Shown here: in pieces, positions 25,934 through 54,079 of the stretch
How the letters are laid out: every line of letters begins with the position of its first letter
Numbering within the stretch: the first letter of the stretch is position 1
Source of the DNA: Taeniopygia guttata
Lineage: Eukaryota; Chordata; Aves; Passeriformes; Estrildidae
DNA length: 64,000 nucleotides
Assembly (NCBI RefSeq): GCF_048771995.1
Contig: NC_133027.1
Location: 58,031,501-58,095,500 of the forward strand
Direction of reading: 5' to 3'
Notes under the pieces: model-generated
Told to the model about the DNA's origin: nothing
What the model saw: the letters and a program-made list of their open reading frames with translations, nothing else
Databases searched by the model: none
Position numbers and translations under genes: made by a program

Positions 25934-28625
25934 TTACCGGTAGATTCTTCGTGGCTCACGCAGAACAACACCACCCTCCTCCATAGCTTTCTCAAATTCC
26001 TGAATCTTGTTTAAAAGACAGACACAAATAAATAAAAAAAAAAAGCCAGCGGGACTTAAATATCAGTGGGAACATGTTATATTAGGGGCAGAGGTTAACA
26101 GCCTCATGGAAGCCTAATACCAGGAAATTCAGCTTGTCAAAGCCCTTCTGAGTGTTGCAAGGAGGGATTGTCAAGCCACATAACAAAATTAAAGGTGAAG
26201 AGAAGTAAAATTAATGCCTAAAAAGGAAAGAAGGGCCAAGGGAATAAGTAGATGGGTACTTGCCGAGTCACAATGGCGTTCCCAGGGGATAATGGCTTTA
26301 AAGTTCACAAAGTTGATTCCTGCTTCCAAACAGCGCTGTGACATTACACGGCCAAGGTTTTTGCATGCAGCTACTCCCTTGGGACTGTACAAGTGTCTCT
26401 TTATGGCCCACTCTCGGGTAGAGGCAGATACCACAACATCCCCGTTGGAGCGCTCGACAAAGGCTTCCACGTAATGCTGTGTCCGCTCAAGCCGTAATCT
26501 GAGTGTAGGAAAGAAATGATACAAGATTATAATGTCTTTTCCAGAGAACAGAGTCAAATGCTTAAATTAGTTTCTTTATGAAATAAAATTAAATGTTATT
26601 AATATATTACATTCTATTACAGTTTTGCTAATTAAGACACAAAATGGGACTCATGTTGGGAGGAAAAGGTTAAAAGCAGAAAAACAGTGAGAAGGAGTGA
26701 CCTTGCAGCTGGGAATGCCAAGTCCTGGAGAATAACATTGTGGGAAACCCCACATATTATGCCTACAGTTGTTTATCCTCTGACTGTTTTGAGAAATGGA
26801 ATCTCTGTGTAGAGATAACATAGGTGTTTGAAGAGCCTTGGAGACACTCTCATGGACATGCTTGAGCTCCCTATTTTGAAAGAACATCAAAGGTCAGAGA
26901 TCATAAAAAGCACAGGGGAGACCATAGCATGATGGTAAACCCCTAATAAATGGGTGCCAACAGCAGGCTCACCACCTGCACAGACTAGGCCTAACAATGC
27001 CTGGATTCCCACCTATGTCTCCACCTGGGTGTTGCTTTGGGATTCTTCAGTTAGCAAGGTAATGAAATTAAGTCTACTGTTTGCATTTCAGCCATAGTTT
27101 TGTGGTCATTCCAACTGCCTGTGTCGACTCACAAAACTCCTATTGCTAGCTCAGAAGAGTGAAATTCCAGGAACAACTTCTCATCAGTTACTCAGGACCA
27201 CATTCCTAGGTTGCCTTGGACCCACTCCAAACCAAGCACTGTACACCTGCACAGCGTGGAACAGATGTATATGAGGGGAACTGCTCCATCAGAAATTGAA
27301 CTTTAGGATCACTATGCAGTCCCTTAAAAGCTTGAGCTGACACAGTAGGTGTTGAGATCTCACAGCAACTTGTTGAGATCTGCAAGTGGTCAGAAAGTAC
27401 CTCATAAGCCTCCACACATAACAGTAGAATATTTATTAGCAACTATTTCTTATTGCACTGAGATAGTATTGGCTTTCCTGGTATGAAAAAACTGGATGGG
27501 GCTCTCTCCGCAAGAACAAAATAAAGACTTTGAAATGCTAGCTTAAAATGAACTTATTTTCCAGAGGACAAGTAAATTAAACCAAAACAAAACCCACAAA
27601 CATAAAGCAACCCCAAACAGACTACTATGGTGCCTCAAATAAAACCATGAAACATGGTAAGCACAGGAGTGAGAGAATCCTGAGTTAAAAAGCTGTTGCT
27701 TAAGCAACATTACTGTTGCCTTAACAATATATGGAAAAATCTTGATCACATATGCTTTCCCATGCTATTAGTTCACTCTTCCCTGAACACAGAAGATGCC
27801 TGCTGATTAAGAAACACTAATGTACTAACTGATTCAGCAACCCAAAATACATATTTTGTATGTGGGTTTCTGGGGTTTGTTTTGTTGTTTGTGTGTGGGT
27901 TTTTTGTTTTGTTATTTTTTTTTTCTTCTGGAGCCTTAATTTCTGGCAGTAACTTCTTTACTCACCTGTGCCAGAACTCACGCTTTGGCCATGTTGTCTT
28001 CCAGCCACGCTCCTTCCTAGCCAGGGCCATCTGCTCCAAGTTCCGAGGATTTCTGTTAGTGAAAGCTGGGGCAACAACCTCATTTTCACTTGTGTCCACT
28101 TCAGTCTCAGTTTTGAGACTGGCTGTAGTTGATGCACAACGAAGACCTTTGAGGGGAGAGCAGATAAAAAAACACCACAGATTAAAAAAAAACAAACACG
28201 TAGTGCAGATACAGTACAGAATAACACAGCTTACAGAAGTCTTGCAATTTTTTTTTAAGCACTTAACTGATGAATGACGTCAACCTGCATCCATAATTTA
28301 TGAGGTGAACTGCAAGTATACTAGGGTTTCTAAACTCTATATTAAAATATAAGCTCACGCGTGACTAGGAGATCCCTAAGTCCAAAGCTTTACAAAACAC
28401 TGAAAGCGAAGTACACAAGAAACCAGAGACAGTGCTACCAAATAACAAGGTATAAACCCTTCATCCGTGGCACAGCAGCACCGCCAAGACACCCGGCCGC
28501 CGGATGGCCCCAGGAGCGCGGGGGCCGCGGAGCCGCCGCCGGGAAAGGGCGGCACGGCGAGCCCTGGGCTTACCCGCTGCTCGGAGCCCGCCGGCCGCCC
28601 GCAGAAGGCGGCTGCTCAGCGCCAT
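25934..28625 (-). CDS. MRPL18: MRPL18, mitochondrial large-subunit protein uL18m
   Basis: MRPL18 (uL18m) is a component of the mitochondrial 39S ribosomal subunit. Four exons were placed: 28574-28625, 27966-28146, 26264-26498, 25934-26005. They give 179 aa, against 180 in human. The N-terminus ([13 protein letters not shown]) is arginine/leucine-rich, as expected of a mitochondrial presequence. The conserved core includes [39 protein letters not shown] and QRCLEAGIN, ending [15 protein letters not shown]. The third intron must start with GC rather than GT (GCAAGT at 26258-26263): only this splice keeps the frame and matches the human length. TCP1 diverges from it across a 1.56-kb interval. 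A retroviral LTR-like sequence sits in intron 2. Confidence 0.95.
26654..27133 (+). mobile_element. LTR-like element in MRPL18 intron 2 (ERVL-like?)
   Basis: A segment of about 480 bp starts TGTTGGGAGG and ends near GACTCACA. It has AATAAA at about 26945 and a downstream U5-like part, as in a plus-strand LTR, antisense to MRPL18. The word ACTCA occurs at 26649-26653 and 27127-27131 and may be a 5-bp target duplication, but the right border is then not a canonical CA end. The composition recalls ERVL-type avian LTRs. Borders and family are tentative. Confidence 0.45.
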
Positions 28626-28830
28626 GGGGACCCGGACCCGCCACAGCGCCGGGCGGCCGCCGCTCCCCTCCCTCCGCTCAGGGACACCCGGGCGCCGCCA
28701 TGCGCGGGGGGCGGCGCTTCCCGCGGAAGCGGCCGCGGGAATTCCGCCCGCCGCCGGCGCGGTCAGGCGGGAGCGCCGAGCGCAGGGCACCGGCTCCCGG
28801 GGAGGGGCGCCTGTGTGCTACTCGCGTCTC
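28480..28830 (-). promoter_or_regulatory. MRPL18: MRPL18 CpG-rich promoter region
   Basis: A very GC- and CpG-rich block covers exon 1 and about 200 bases upstream. It holds an ETS-like GCGGAAG at about 28724 and an ATGCGCG (half an NRF1 site) at about 28700. Both motif types are common in nuclear genes for mitochondrial proteins. No TATA box was seen. Confidence 0.5.
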
Positions 28831-29898
28831 ACAAAACAGAGCAAAATACACTGCCCCGACTCGGGGGGATCATGTTTTAACTTTTCCCCATGGAAAAAGG
28901 GCTTTAGGAAATGCCGGCCTCCAGACATTGGGTCGGCTTTTCCTGGAACGGATGTAAGCAAGAGAAACCAAGGCGCGGAAAGAAAAGGGGAGTGGATAAG
29001 AGCAACAAAAGGAGCTACCGTCATCCTGTTTTAGGCTTCTTTCCAACCTCTCCTGCAGCTCACAGGTACAGCAGAGCTCTGCCTTCTCAAAGCATTCTCC
29101 TCCAAGCATGACCGTGCAGGAACATTAATCTGGAGACGTATTTAACTGCTGTAGTCCTGAAAATGCTTTTAATGAGCCATCTAAGAGAAAATTCTGTTGA
29201 AAGGAGGATGAAGGCCTGATGAGACCCTGGCACCACCTACCAGGGGAACTCTGGACACTGCCACAGGAGCCAGGCAGTTTAGGTTTCTCCTGGCCACACA
29301 AGGTATTTGTTTGTCAAAATACAAGAAGTCTGTTTACATCATGCCTTACGAATCATTACATGCTCATCCTGAGCCTTGCAGGTTCTCCATCTCCCCATCA
29401 CTCCCTGAGGATTACCCTCAGACTGTAGCAAATTTTTCCCTTACCCTACAACCATCTCTACTTAACCTGGCTAGTGACAAGGGGTTGGATAACGGGAACA
29501 GTCAGAGCTCAGAGACCTTCAAACAAGGCCATGGTGCCATTATCTAGTGGAATCACATTCACGACTTAGGGTGAATCTCATTAAAAGTGTTTTGCCAAAA
29601 GTATTAGTTTGAATTGCAGTTTCTCCAGGAAGCAGGTCTTCAGCTTCTTCATTTTTTACCATCTCAGAAACCTAGATTTGTCTCGGGTCTCTTTGCAGCC
29701 TTCCCCCAGGAATCGGGTACAATCCCGAGCAATGGGTAACGTGTTTGAGAAGCACAGTCACGACTACGCATGCCGAGGTCCCCACTTTAGGAAGCCGGGT
29801 CTTTCCCAGCGCCGAGCAGCGGCCGCCATTCCCGCTCCCATTCCTTGCCCCGCCACCCGCGGGCCTCCACGCGCCTGCGCACCCCGGCCCGCGACACC

Positions 29899-29906
29899 TT
29901 CTAGAA
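29899..29906 (+). promoter_or_regulatory. Heat-shock-element-like site
   Basis: The sequence CCTTCTAGAAGC contains two inverted nGAAn units in perfect register (TTC-TA-GAA). A third unit nearby is imperfect (GTGGAAG at 29911-29917). CCT subunit genes are known HSF targets in mammals. It lies about 280 bases upstream of the TCP1 start codon. The function is inferred. Confidence 0.5.
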
Positions 29907-29968
29907 GCCCGTGGAAGAGCCCCGCTGACCCCGCCCCGTCTCGCGGCCCCTTTGTTCAGCTGCGCCCG

Positions 29969-30012
29969 CCAATCGCGGCCCGAGGTCGGGCGGTGCCGCG
30001 CCCCGGGATTGG
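29969..30012. promoter_or_regulatory. Opposed CCAAT boxes (NF-Y type)
   Basis: CCAAT lies at 29969-29973 on the plus strand and ATTGG (CCAAT on the minus strand) at 30008-30012, 39 bases apart, start to start. Paired CCAAT boxes in GC-rich sequence are frequent NF-Y sites and common in divergent promoters. Confidence 0.5.
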
Positions 30013-30187
30013 GCAGGCTCGGGAAGCAGCCCCGCCCCCTTCGGGGCGTGCCCCGCCCCGCCGCCCCCGCGCGCAGCGGGGCGCGTTCCCAGCGTGCCTC
30101 GCGCCGCCCCGGCCATCCCGCCTCTCGGCGCGCTCCCGTCCCTTCGCTGTGCGTGTGGCGCCGCGCCCGGGCGGGGAGATGTCCACC

Positions 30188-38644
<8,457 letters not shown>

Positions 38645-38702
38645 CTTAGGTTTTATTTATGTTTGTTTCGCTTACACTTCCCACTCTTATAACTAAAATG
38701 TT

Positions 38703-38708
38703 AATAAA
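38703..38708 (+). terminator. TCP1: TCP1 poly(A) signal
   Basis: AATAAA lies 58 bases after the TCP1 stop codon, giving a short 3' UTR ending near 38725. No other plus-strand AATAAA occurs before the ACAT2 coding region. Confidence 0.8.
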
Positions 38709-38945
38709 ACAAGTGGTTGAATGTTGCTGCTATTTTCTTGTGAACAAACTTAATTTTTGGAAGCAAGCTTGGTCCTTGCAGTGAGAATTTAGGCTCTATC
38801 TAGTGTGTAGTAACAACTAGTGTGCCTGCAGTAACCACTGACCTCTTTGTCAAGTCAGTGATTGAGTGTGAAAAAGTAATGGTGTAAGCTTATTTACTTT
38901 TAGGCAAAACAAACATAATGTGAGCTGTTACAATGTTATAACAAG

Positions 38946-38951
38946 TTTATT
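38946..38951 (-). terminator. ACAT2: ACAT2 poly(A) signal
   Basis: A minus-strand AATAAA lies 53 bases after the ACAT2 stop codon. Cleavage about 15-25 bases later would end the transcript near 38925, about 200 bases short of the TCP1 end. Confidence 0.75.
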
Positions 38952-39004
38952 AGTAAAATGTTTCAAAGCTAGTTCATGCTAGCTGTTCATTAATTCCCTC
39001 ACAT

Positions 39005-47760
<8,756 letters not shown>

Positions 47761-48067
47761 TCTGGATTATCTGTCTACAAAATACAGCGTGCGGGTCAGG
47801 TGCTCTCTTGTCATATTGTGGCTTTAAGGACAGTCTGTTTATTTCATGACGGCATTTCTTAGGATCTGCGTGAACAGGGAACAAAGAATAATAATTTGAA
47901 TAAAACTCTACAAAACTGCCTATCGCTGGTTTGATCTGCTCCGCAACTGATGCGCAGAGATTACCAACACCCTTTAAATATTTTAAAATATTTTAATATT
48001 AAAATTTATATTTTAATAATTTAATATTTGTCATATTTGTCCTAATTTCAGCAGAAGCCTGACATAC

Positions 48068-48068
<1 letters not shown>

Positions 48069-48102
<34 letters not shown>
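48069..48102. repeat. (TA)n microsatellite
   Basis: About 16 perfect TA units, directly next to a GC-rich patch. Confidence 0.95.
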
Positions 48103-48104
<2 letters not shown>

Positions 48105-51100
48105 TATAGGTACTATAGGCAGTGCTCCGCCGCTGGCCCAGAAGCTGTTCCTGCCTGACCTGACGAAAGAGGCAAGGTGGGGGCTTTTCCCAGGCTGTTC
48201 CGTGGGAAGCGATGCTGCAAGGCATCGCTCGATGAAAGGTGAGGTAAGCTGCAAGGAGGCGGCGCTGGCGCAGGAGCTCCGGGCAGCCAGGGAGCTGGAA
48301 GCAGAGGAGGCGGCTGCAGGCAGTGGCCGCAGCCCATAGCCGGACGGGCAGGCAGGAATATTTCTCTGCGGGGAAATGTAGGTGGGAAGCAATACTATTA
48401 AGATATCTGGAGGAATAAGGGATAGAATAAAGGGAGGAAGCAAGAAAGTCAAAGCAACTAACAAGAGTTAAAAATTTACACGTGCTGAAATAACTGGTCT
48501 ATTGCACAGCCTTGATGTTCAGTCCTTACTCCTTCCTTCCTCATTCACGGATACCTGGCCTAAGAGACAAGCCAGCCAAAGCACTGCATTGAATTTGCAT
48601 CTGAAGGCCAAGAAGATGGTTAGAAAATGTGCTATTGCTCCTACCTTAGCTACAAAGTCGGGACACATTTTTTTCCTATCCAGGTAGTAAAATTCTGTAA
48701 GTTTTCACAGAGAGAACAGATGCACAAATTAAGTCCTAAAAAAGCACACAGTATGTGATGACAAACACCCACAAACATAAATGTGGTTATATATGCAGTG
48801 AATGCACCATTACACCTGTGGTCACATCTTGCATGTTGGTTAATCTGAACTTGGCAGCATTAAATCTGCATCCACAAAATGCATCTGAACCTTCTGTGTG
48901 GACACAACGAGCAACAGGAGCACTATGATACCTGAGTTGGATTCTTCTGACTCCTATCAGCCTCTATTCTTGCTTTAAAATGTAAGAAAACCTTCATTAC
49001 TAAAAATGCTGTAAAAAAACCAGCATTACTAGAGAGGGAAAAAATCCTACTTCAGCTATGGAAAGCAAGAGTGGCCTAGATTTCACCAATAACTCTGTTA
49101 AATCATGCTGCAGGATTCCAACACTCAAAATACATCCCTCCTTTTATGTATTTTGGTCTTTGTGAAGGATAAGGCCAAAGCAGAAAACCATGTGCTCTTC
49201 AGTTACTTTGGGGTTTCCAGCTTTCAGCAAGAGATGAATCCCCTCAGATATCTTCAAGAAAGGAAATTGCTGGAAAACCCCACAGCCAGCTAAATGCTTA
49301 GGCAGACTGATGTACCAGTCTCCTAAGGTGATGCATTAAAAAATGCATTAATTGGTAACATGCATGCACCACTGCTTTTCTTTAATGATGCTGTGCACTC
49401 TGAGCAGCTGATAACACTTACAAAAGTATAAGATTAAATCTGTAGGGGAAAACATGTTTTGTGTCTTTTCAAAAGGCTATCACTAAGCAAGTAGTAGAAC
49501 TAACATAAAAGTAAAATGCGAGAATGTAGGATTTGAAGCAATACAGTGATTGTTTTAGAAAAATATTGTACAGTTCCTGAGCAACCCTGCATGACTGAAT
49601 GTAGTCTTCTGCACATTTTCAAAATTCAGTAGAGAGTGAGTAACAGACATGGGGGCAGCACCAAGTAACCTCGTTTATCAACTGTACCATATACCAATAT
49701 GTCATTCTTAATGCAACATTTGACTGATTACAACTTAAGGCCATTGATGGAAATACAGTCAATAATATGAGATGAGCTCAGATTAAATGTCGGCAGGTGT
49801 TCAAAGTCCACAGCTGACACTACACCTGAAGTAAGCCTTATGAACAGGATTCTCTTGAATTTAAAACTTTACAAATATTGGATTGACCATAAAGTGAGAC
49901 TTCAGCCCCTTCCCTCCCCACAGTTCACCAGCAGACAGAAAAAGTTAAAATATGAAGCAGCCTTAGGGCCTTCAGGCTCACCCCAGTGAGCTGACCTGCT
50001 GCACCTTTGCTCTCAGCCCCAACCAGCAGAACAGTTTTGCAGTTCAACATTAGTGACAAACCAGGCTGTGAGGCTGGAGCACCCAAAACCAACAGAGCTT
50101 AATTTTATCTTGATATGTCTATCAGGCTTGCAGTATTCTATTTAACTCTGCTTGGATGGTGTCCAGGGTTGAGATCCAAATGGACAAAAGGGGCATGTGA
50201 CATAGCAAAATGACGCAGCAATCGCACAAAGGCAAATAATTATGAAACATGCATGATACAGATCAAAGTTAAGTCATTCAAATGCAGAAAAAAACACTCC
50301 TGAATGGGAGTAGGCAGCTGTACATTTTAAATTCAATGTAGTTAATGAGCAGCACAATACTCAATAACAAACTACTGCCCTATGCTGGTACATTTTGCCA
50401 TTTCTCAGAAATCTAAACTCTGGGAAATGAAGTCATCAATTCAGAACAGAAATCTTACCTGCCATCTGTTGCACGAAGTTTATTTACTACTTTGCTATGA
50501 ACACAGTCAAATGGACAAGTGTCTTCCATGAAATATTTAAGGTGCAAAGATTTTTGCATTTTCATTTTCTAATGGTGGCTCAGTTTTATTAGAAATAGAT
50601 GAAAAGTTAGAGGATTTCAGTGTTCACTGATTTACTCTCCTGCTAAATAACTTTTTTCTAAATCTGACTTTTTAAAAGATCAATATTGTTACCATAAAGC
50701 AAAGCCCTTGATTTTTTTTTCTTAAATCTGACACTTGGTCAATGAATATTTGCAAAACCAGGTTTGTTGGGTATGTGATTTTAATAAAAACTAAGCTGCG
50801 CCTCTTAAAGGAAAAAGAACCAAACAAAATCAAATTACTTTAAATTAATAAATCTCAAGATGAGATAATTCTATTTTTTAATAGGTTTCACAACTTTCCT
50901 GTAACAGCAAATTCTTTAGTCTATAAAGTCTTATACACAAATATTGGTACCACTGAATTCCCATCTGCTATGGGATGCCTTTCCCATCTTCCTGGATGCC
51001 TTTAGTACTTTAAGACCTTTCTTCATGTGTAGAAAGACAGTTCTTTTTCCAGATTCTGTTAGCAGTGGACTGACATTCAGCTGTCTATGAGTAGCTTCAG

Positions 51101-51582
51101 CACATAAGGCATGTTTTAAAAACAGACAGACACACTTTTTTCCCAGTGAGGTAAAGAGCTACATTTTCTAAAATTTCTCAATCCCCCACCTGACTGACAG
51201 GGTCCTTGGAAATCAAGGCAATGAAATGTCCTTGGCTGTGTTAAGAGCAATCTATGTTTTCCTTGAATCCATTTTTGTAAGGGAATGTTTGTAATTGAAT
51301 TGGTGATTAATTAAAAAATGTTGTCTTTGCCTCAGACAGGAAAACATTTGCACTACTGAAATTCTCTTGGCCTTTCTATGGTTTAAAAAAAAAAAAATAG
51401 TAAACACCTGGGCTTATATCCTTAGCAACTATATGTACACCTGTACTCCAAAAGCAAGCTTGCAGTATTTATCAAGCATTCCCAAAAACGAATTTAACAT
51501 GAGTCACCATTTGGTTTTAATTGTATCTGGATGGATTATCATTCTGGGAATGTCTTCAGGATAGGCTCTGGGGTTCACTCAC

Positions 51583-51604
51583 TATATATATATATATATA
51601 TATA
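51583..51604. repeat. (TA)n microsatellite
   Basis: Eleven perfect TA units in AT-rich intergenic sequence. Confidence 0.95.
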
Positions 51605-54079
51605 GTTGCTGTTAAATAAAATGTAATTATTGCAAGAGCTTTCTGAAGAAGTTCATTTACTTCTTGCTATGAAGATGTAAGAAAAATAGGGGGAAATTCC
51701 ACTGAGACCCATAAAAGCATGTTAGCAGGGGATATAAAGACAGCATTAAGCCTGCAGCCTAGCATTCAGGAAGCTTCTCTAAAAGAGAGAGTCCTCTGAT
51801 GTCAAATTTGGGCTTTCTGCAGCCTAGATTTTTACCTAGTAGTTACCTGAAGGATCTCTCTGCAACACTTTCCTCTCAGTGCAATCCATAGATTTTATCT
51901 TTCTCCCACACCTGTAGGCTGCAGCAGCCTTTTCCAGTGCTCATTCTCTGCTGCAGATATACCACAGCTTTGCCTTGCTCCATCTCCTGCCCTTGCAAGT
52001 CAAGGACAGCCTTTGCAAGAGCTGACTGGCCTTTCTTTAGTTTTTGATATTTCAAGGTCCTTTAAAATGCCAAGAGGATGTATGGTACTCCAAACTTTAT
52101 TTCTTTTTTGCTTTTGAAAAAGGCTTTATGTCATTTTCCCCCTAATCCTCACTTTCCTGACCTGCAGACTGATTTTTTGAATGGGTGTTTTACACTAGGA
52201 AGTGTTTTCCCTCACAGCCTGCCTTCCCCAGGGACAAACAGCATCCCTCAGAGCTGGGAAACATTGTAGTATTTGTGTTGGTCCACAGGGTTTCCTTGTG
52301 AAACCAAGGGGTGGAATAGAAACCCAGAACTAAGCCTGTAAAACCAAGGAGGAGCCATCCAGTTAATGGATAATTAAGTTAATGAGTAACACACCATCAT
52401 TCAAGGAACCTAAAACCCAGTGAGCTGTGCTGCCCACTCATTCATAATCTGGTTCACATTCCATTTTATCATTATAGGTGAATCAATATATGAATTTGGC
52501 TTTTGTGTTGATGCTTGGACAGATCATTACGTGTCCTCTCATCCAAAGACCAATGCTGCTGCTGGGGGTTATGATACCACCTATTACTTGAAAAGCTAAT
52601 TTACTCCAGTTACCACACTGTAAACACAACCCAAGGCGGGTGTCGACATGTTTGATCCAGCAGCACCAAAAAGTCCCAGGTTAGTTCTCACTGTGTAATG
52701 TGATGTGCAAACAGAACAAAAGAGTATTTCAGTTAAATGTCCTCTTCCCAAAGGTATCAGAGGAATGATTATGAAATTGTTAACATTATTTCCCTAAACA
52801 AAAATTATAGGTGTAACCTGATAATACACTTACCAGCTTGAAAGTACAGAAGGAAGGCAGCCCAGAATATTAAGCTCTGCAGGCTGATTCCACTTATCTC
52901 TACATGTCCCTGGCTGCCTGCCTCTTGCTCAGCTAGCATGTTTCCCACAATTGTAATCTACACTTGTAAAGATAAATTTAAAATAACTAGGTGCTGACAA
53001 GAGGTAAAAAATGCAGGAATACTTTCTACATGCTCATGAACACAAACAATTGTGGAAGGTTTACCATCCCACACCTTAGAGGGTATCTGAGCTAGACCTT
53101 TATCTGTACCACTAAGAAGACACAAAGGAGGTTTGGTGTCTGACCATAATAAAGAGTGGTCAAAGTCTAGACAAAGTACTGGGAGATCTTGAGTTAAATC
53201 ACCACTGATACACAGAAAGTGTTAGGTATGCTATACACAGAATAGAAACTGCCCTGAGTGTATGTCAGCATCTATTTTATGTAGAAAAAGTTTTGATTTC
53301 TTCTTCTGCTTGGTTTATATGCATTTTTAGTATTGTAACGTTTATGTTTGCACATGAGAAAATCAAGTCAATTTGCTACATTAATGTTCTTATTAAGGCC
53401 TACACTAACGTGCATCTCTCATGCTGCCATATCCTCGGATGGCGTCATCTGTTAATTAGTATCATGAATGCTTAAAACAAATATCTTGAAAAGCAGGAGC
53501 AGGTAACTGTACACAATCACAGTGTGTCTCTTTTCACTTTCAAATGAGGTAAGATTTCAAAGGCATTTATTCAGGTCCTTTCTCCTTGTGGTCACCTTAC
53601 CACCCTACCTCAGGTAGCTACGTCAAATCAGTTATAGCGTGGTTTTTAAACGTTTTAAGTTCTCAGTGAAAAATCTGTGTATTCATATATACGTGTACAT
53701 GTGTGTATGGGACCACGTGTTTTATTCTGTAGTGATTATATTGTTTTTGCTACCAGTAAGATTCAGGAGAGATTTCTGGATCACCTCTAGCACTGACATA
53801 GTGAGTGACAATCAATTTCATCTGTGCAACCCAGGTGACAGACTGATTTAGTCTGCAGCAGCTTTACGATTTTGTCAACAAAAAGGCAAAAGTATTTACC
53901 CAACAGCACAGCTTGTGAAATCAGAGAGAGTAAGAAGGATAAACTTTATTTTAAAGCACCAGCTCAGAGCTAGACCGCAACGAAGAACAAACTTTATTGG
54001 TTTTTATTCCCCAACTCTGAAACTGATGTTTCAGTTCTTTGGAAGCAGCTGGAATTTAAATCTTGTATCTTTCATTAGT

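Larger units (their letters stand above)
28831..30187. other. Divergent intergenic interval MRPL18/TCP1
   Basis: This separates two head-to-head genes. Its left 0.95 kb (28.83-29.8 kb) is AT-richer and holds nothing recognised. The right part (29.8-30.19 kb) is CpG-rich and holds the regulatory words listed separately: a heat-shock-element-like site, opposed CCAAT boxes and an NRF1-like palindrome (29871-29880, GCGCCTGCGC). Confidence 0.6.
47761..54079. other. Intergenic region between ACAT2 and WTAP
   Basis: About 6.3 kb, mostly AT-rich. It contains two AT dinucleotide microsatellites, an isolated GC-rich patch at about 48103-48350 with a 35-codon ATG frame, and no recognised gene. From 48.4 to 54.0 kb no open frame exceeds about 70 codons and no transposon family was identified. 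Confidence 0.5.
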
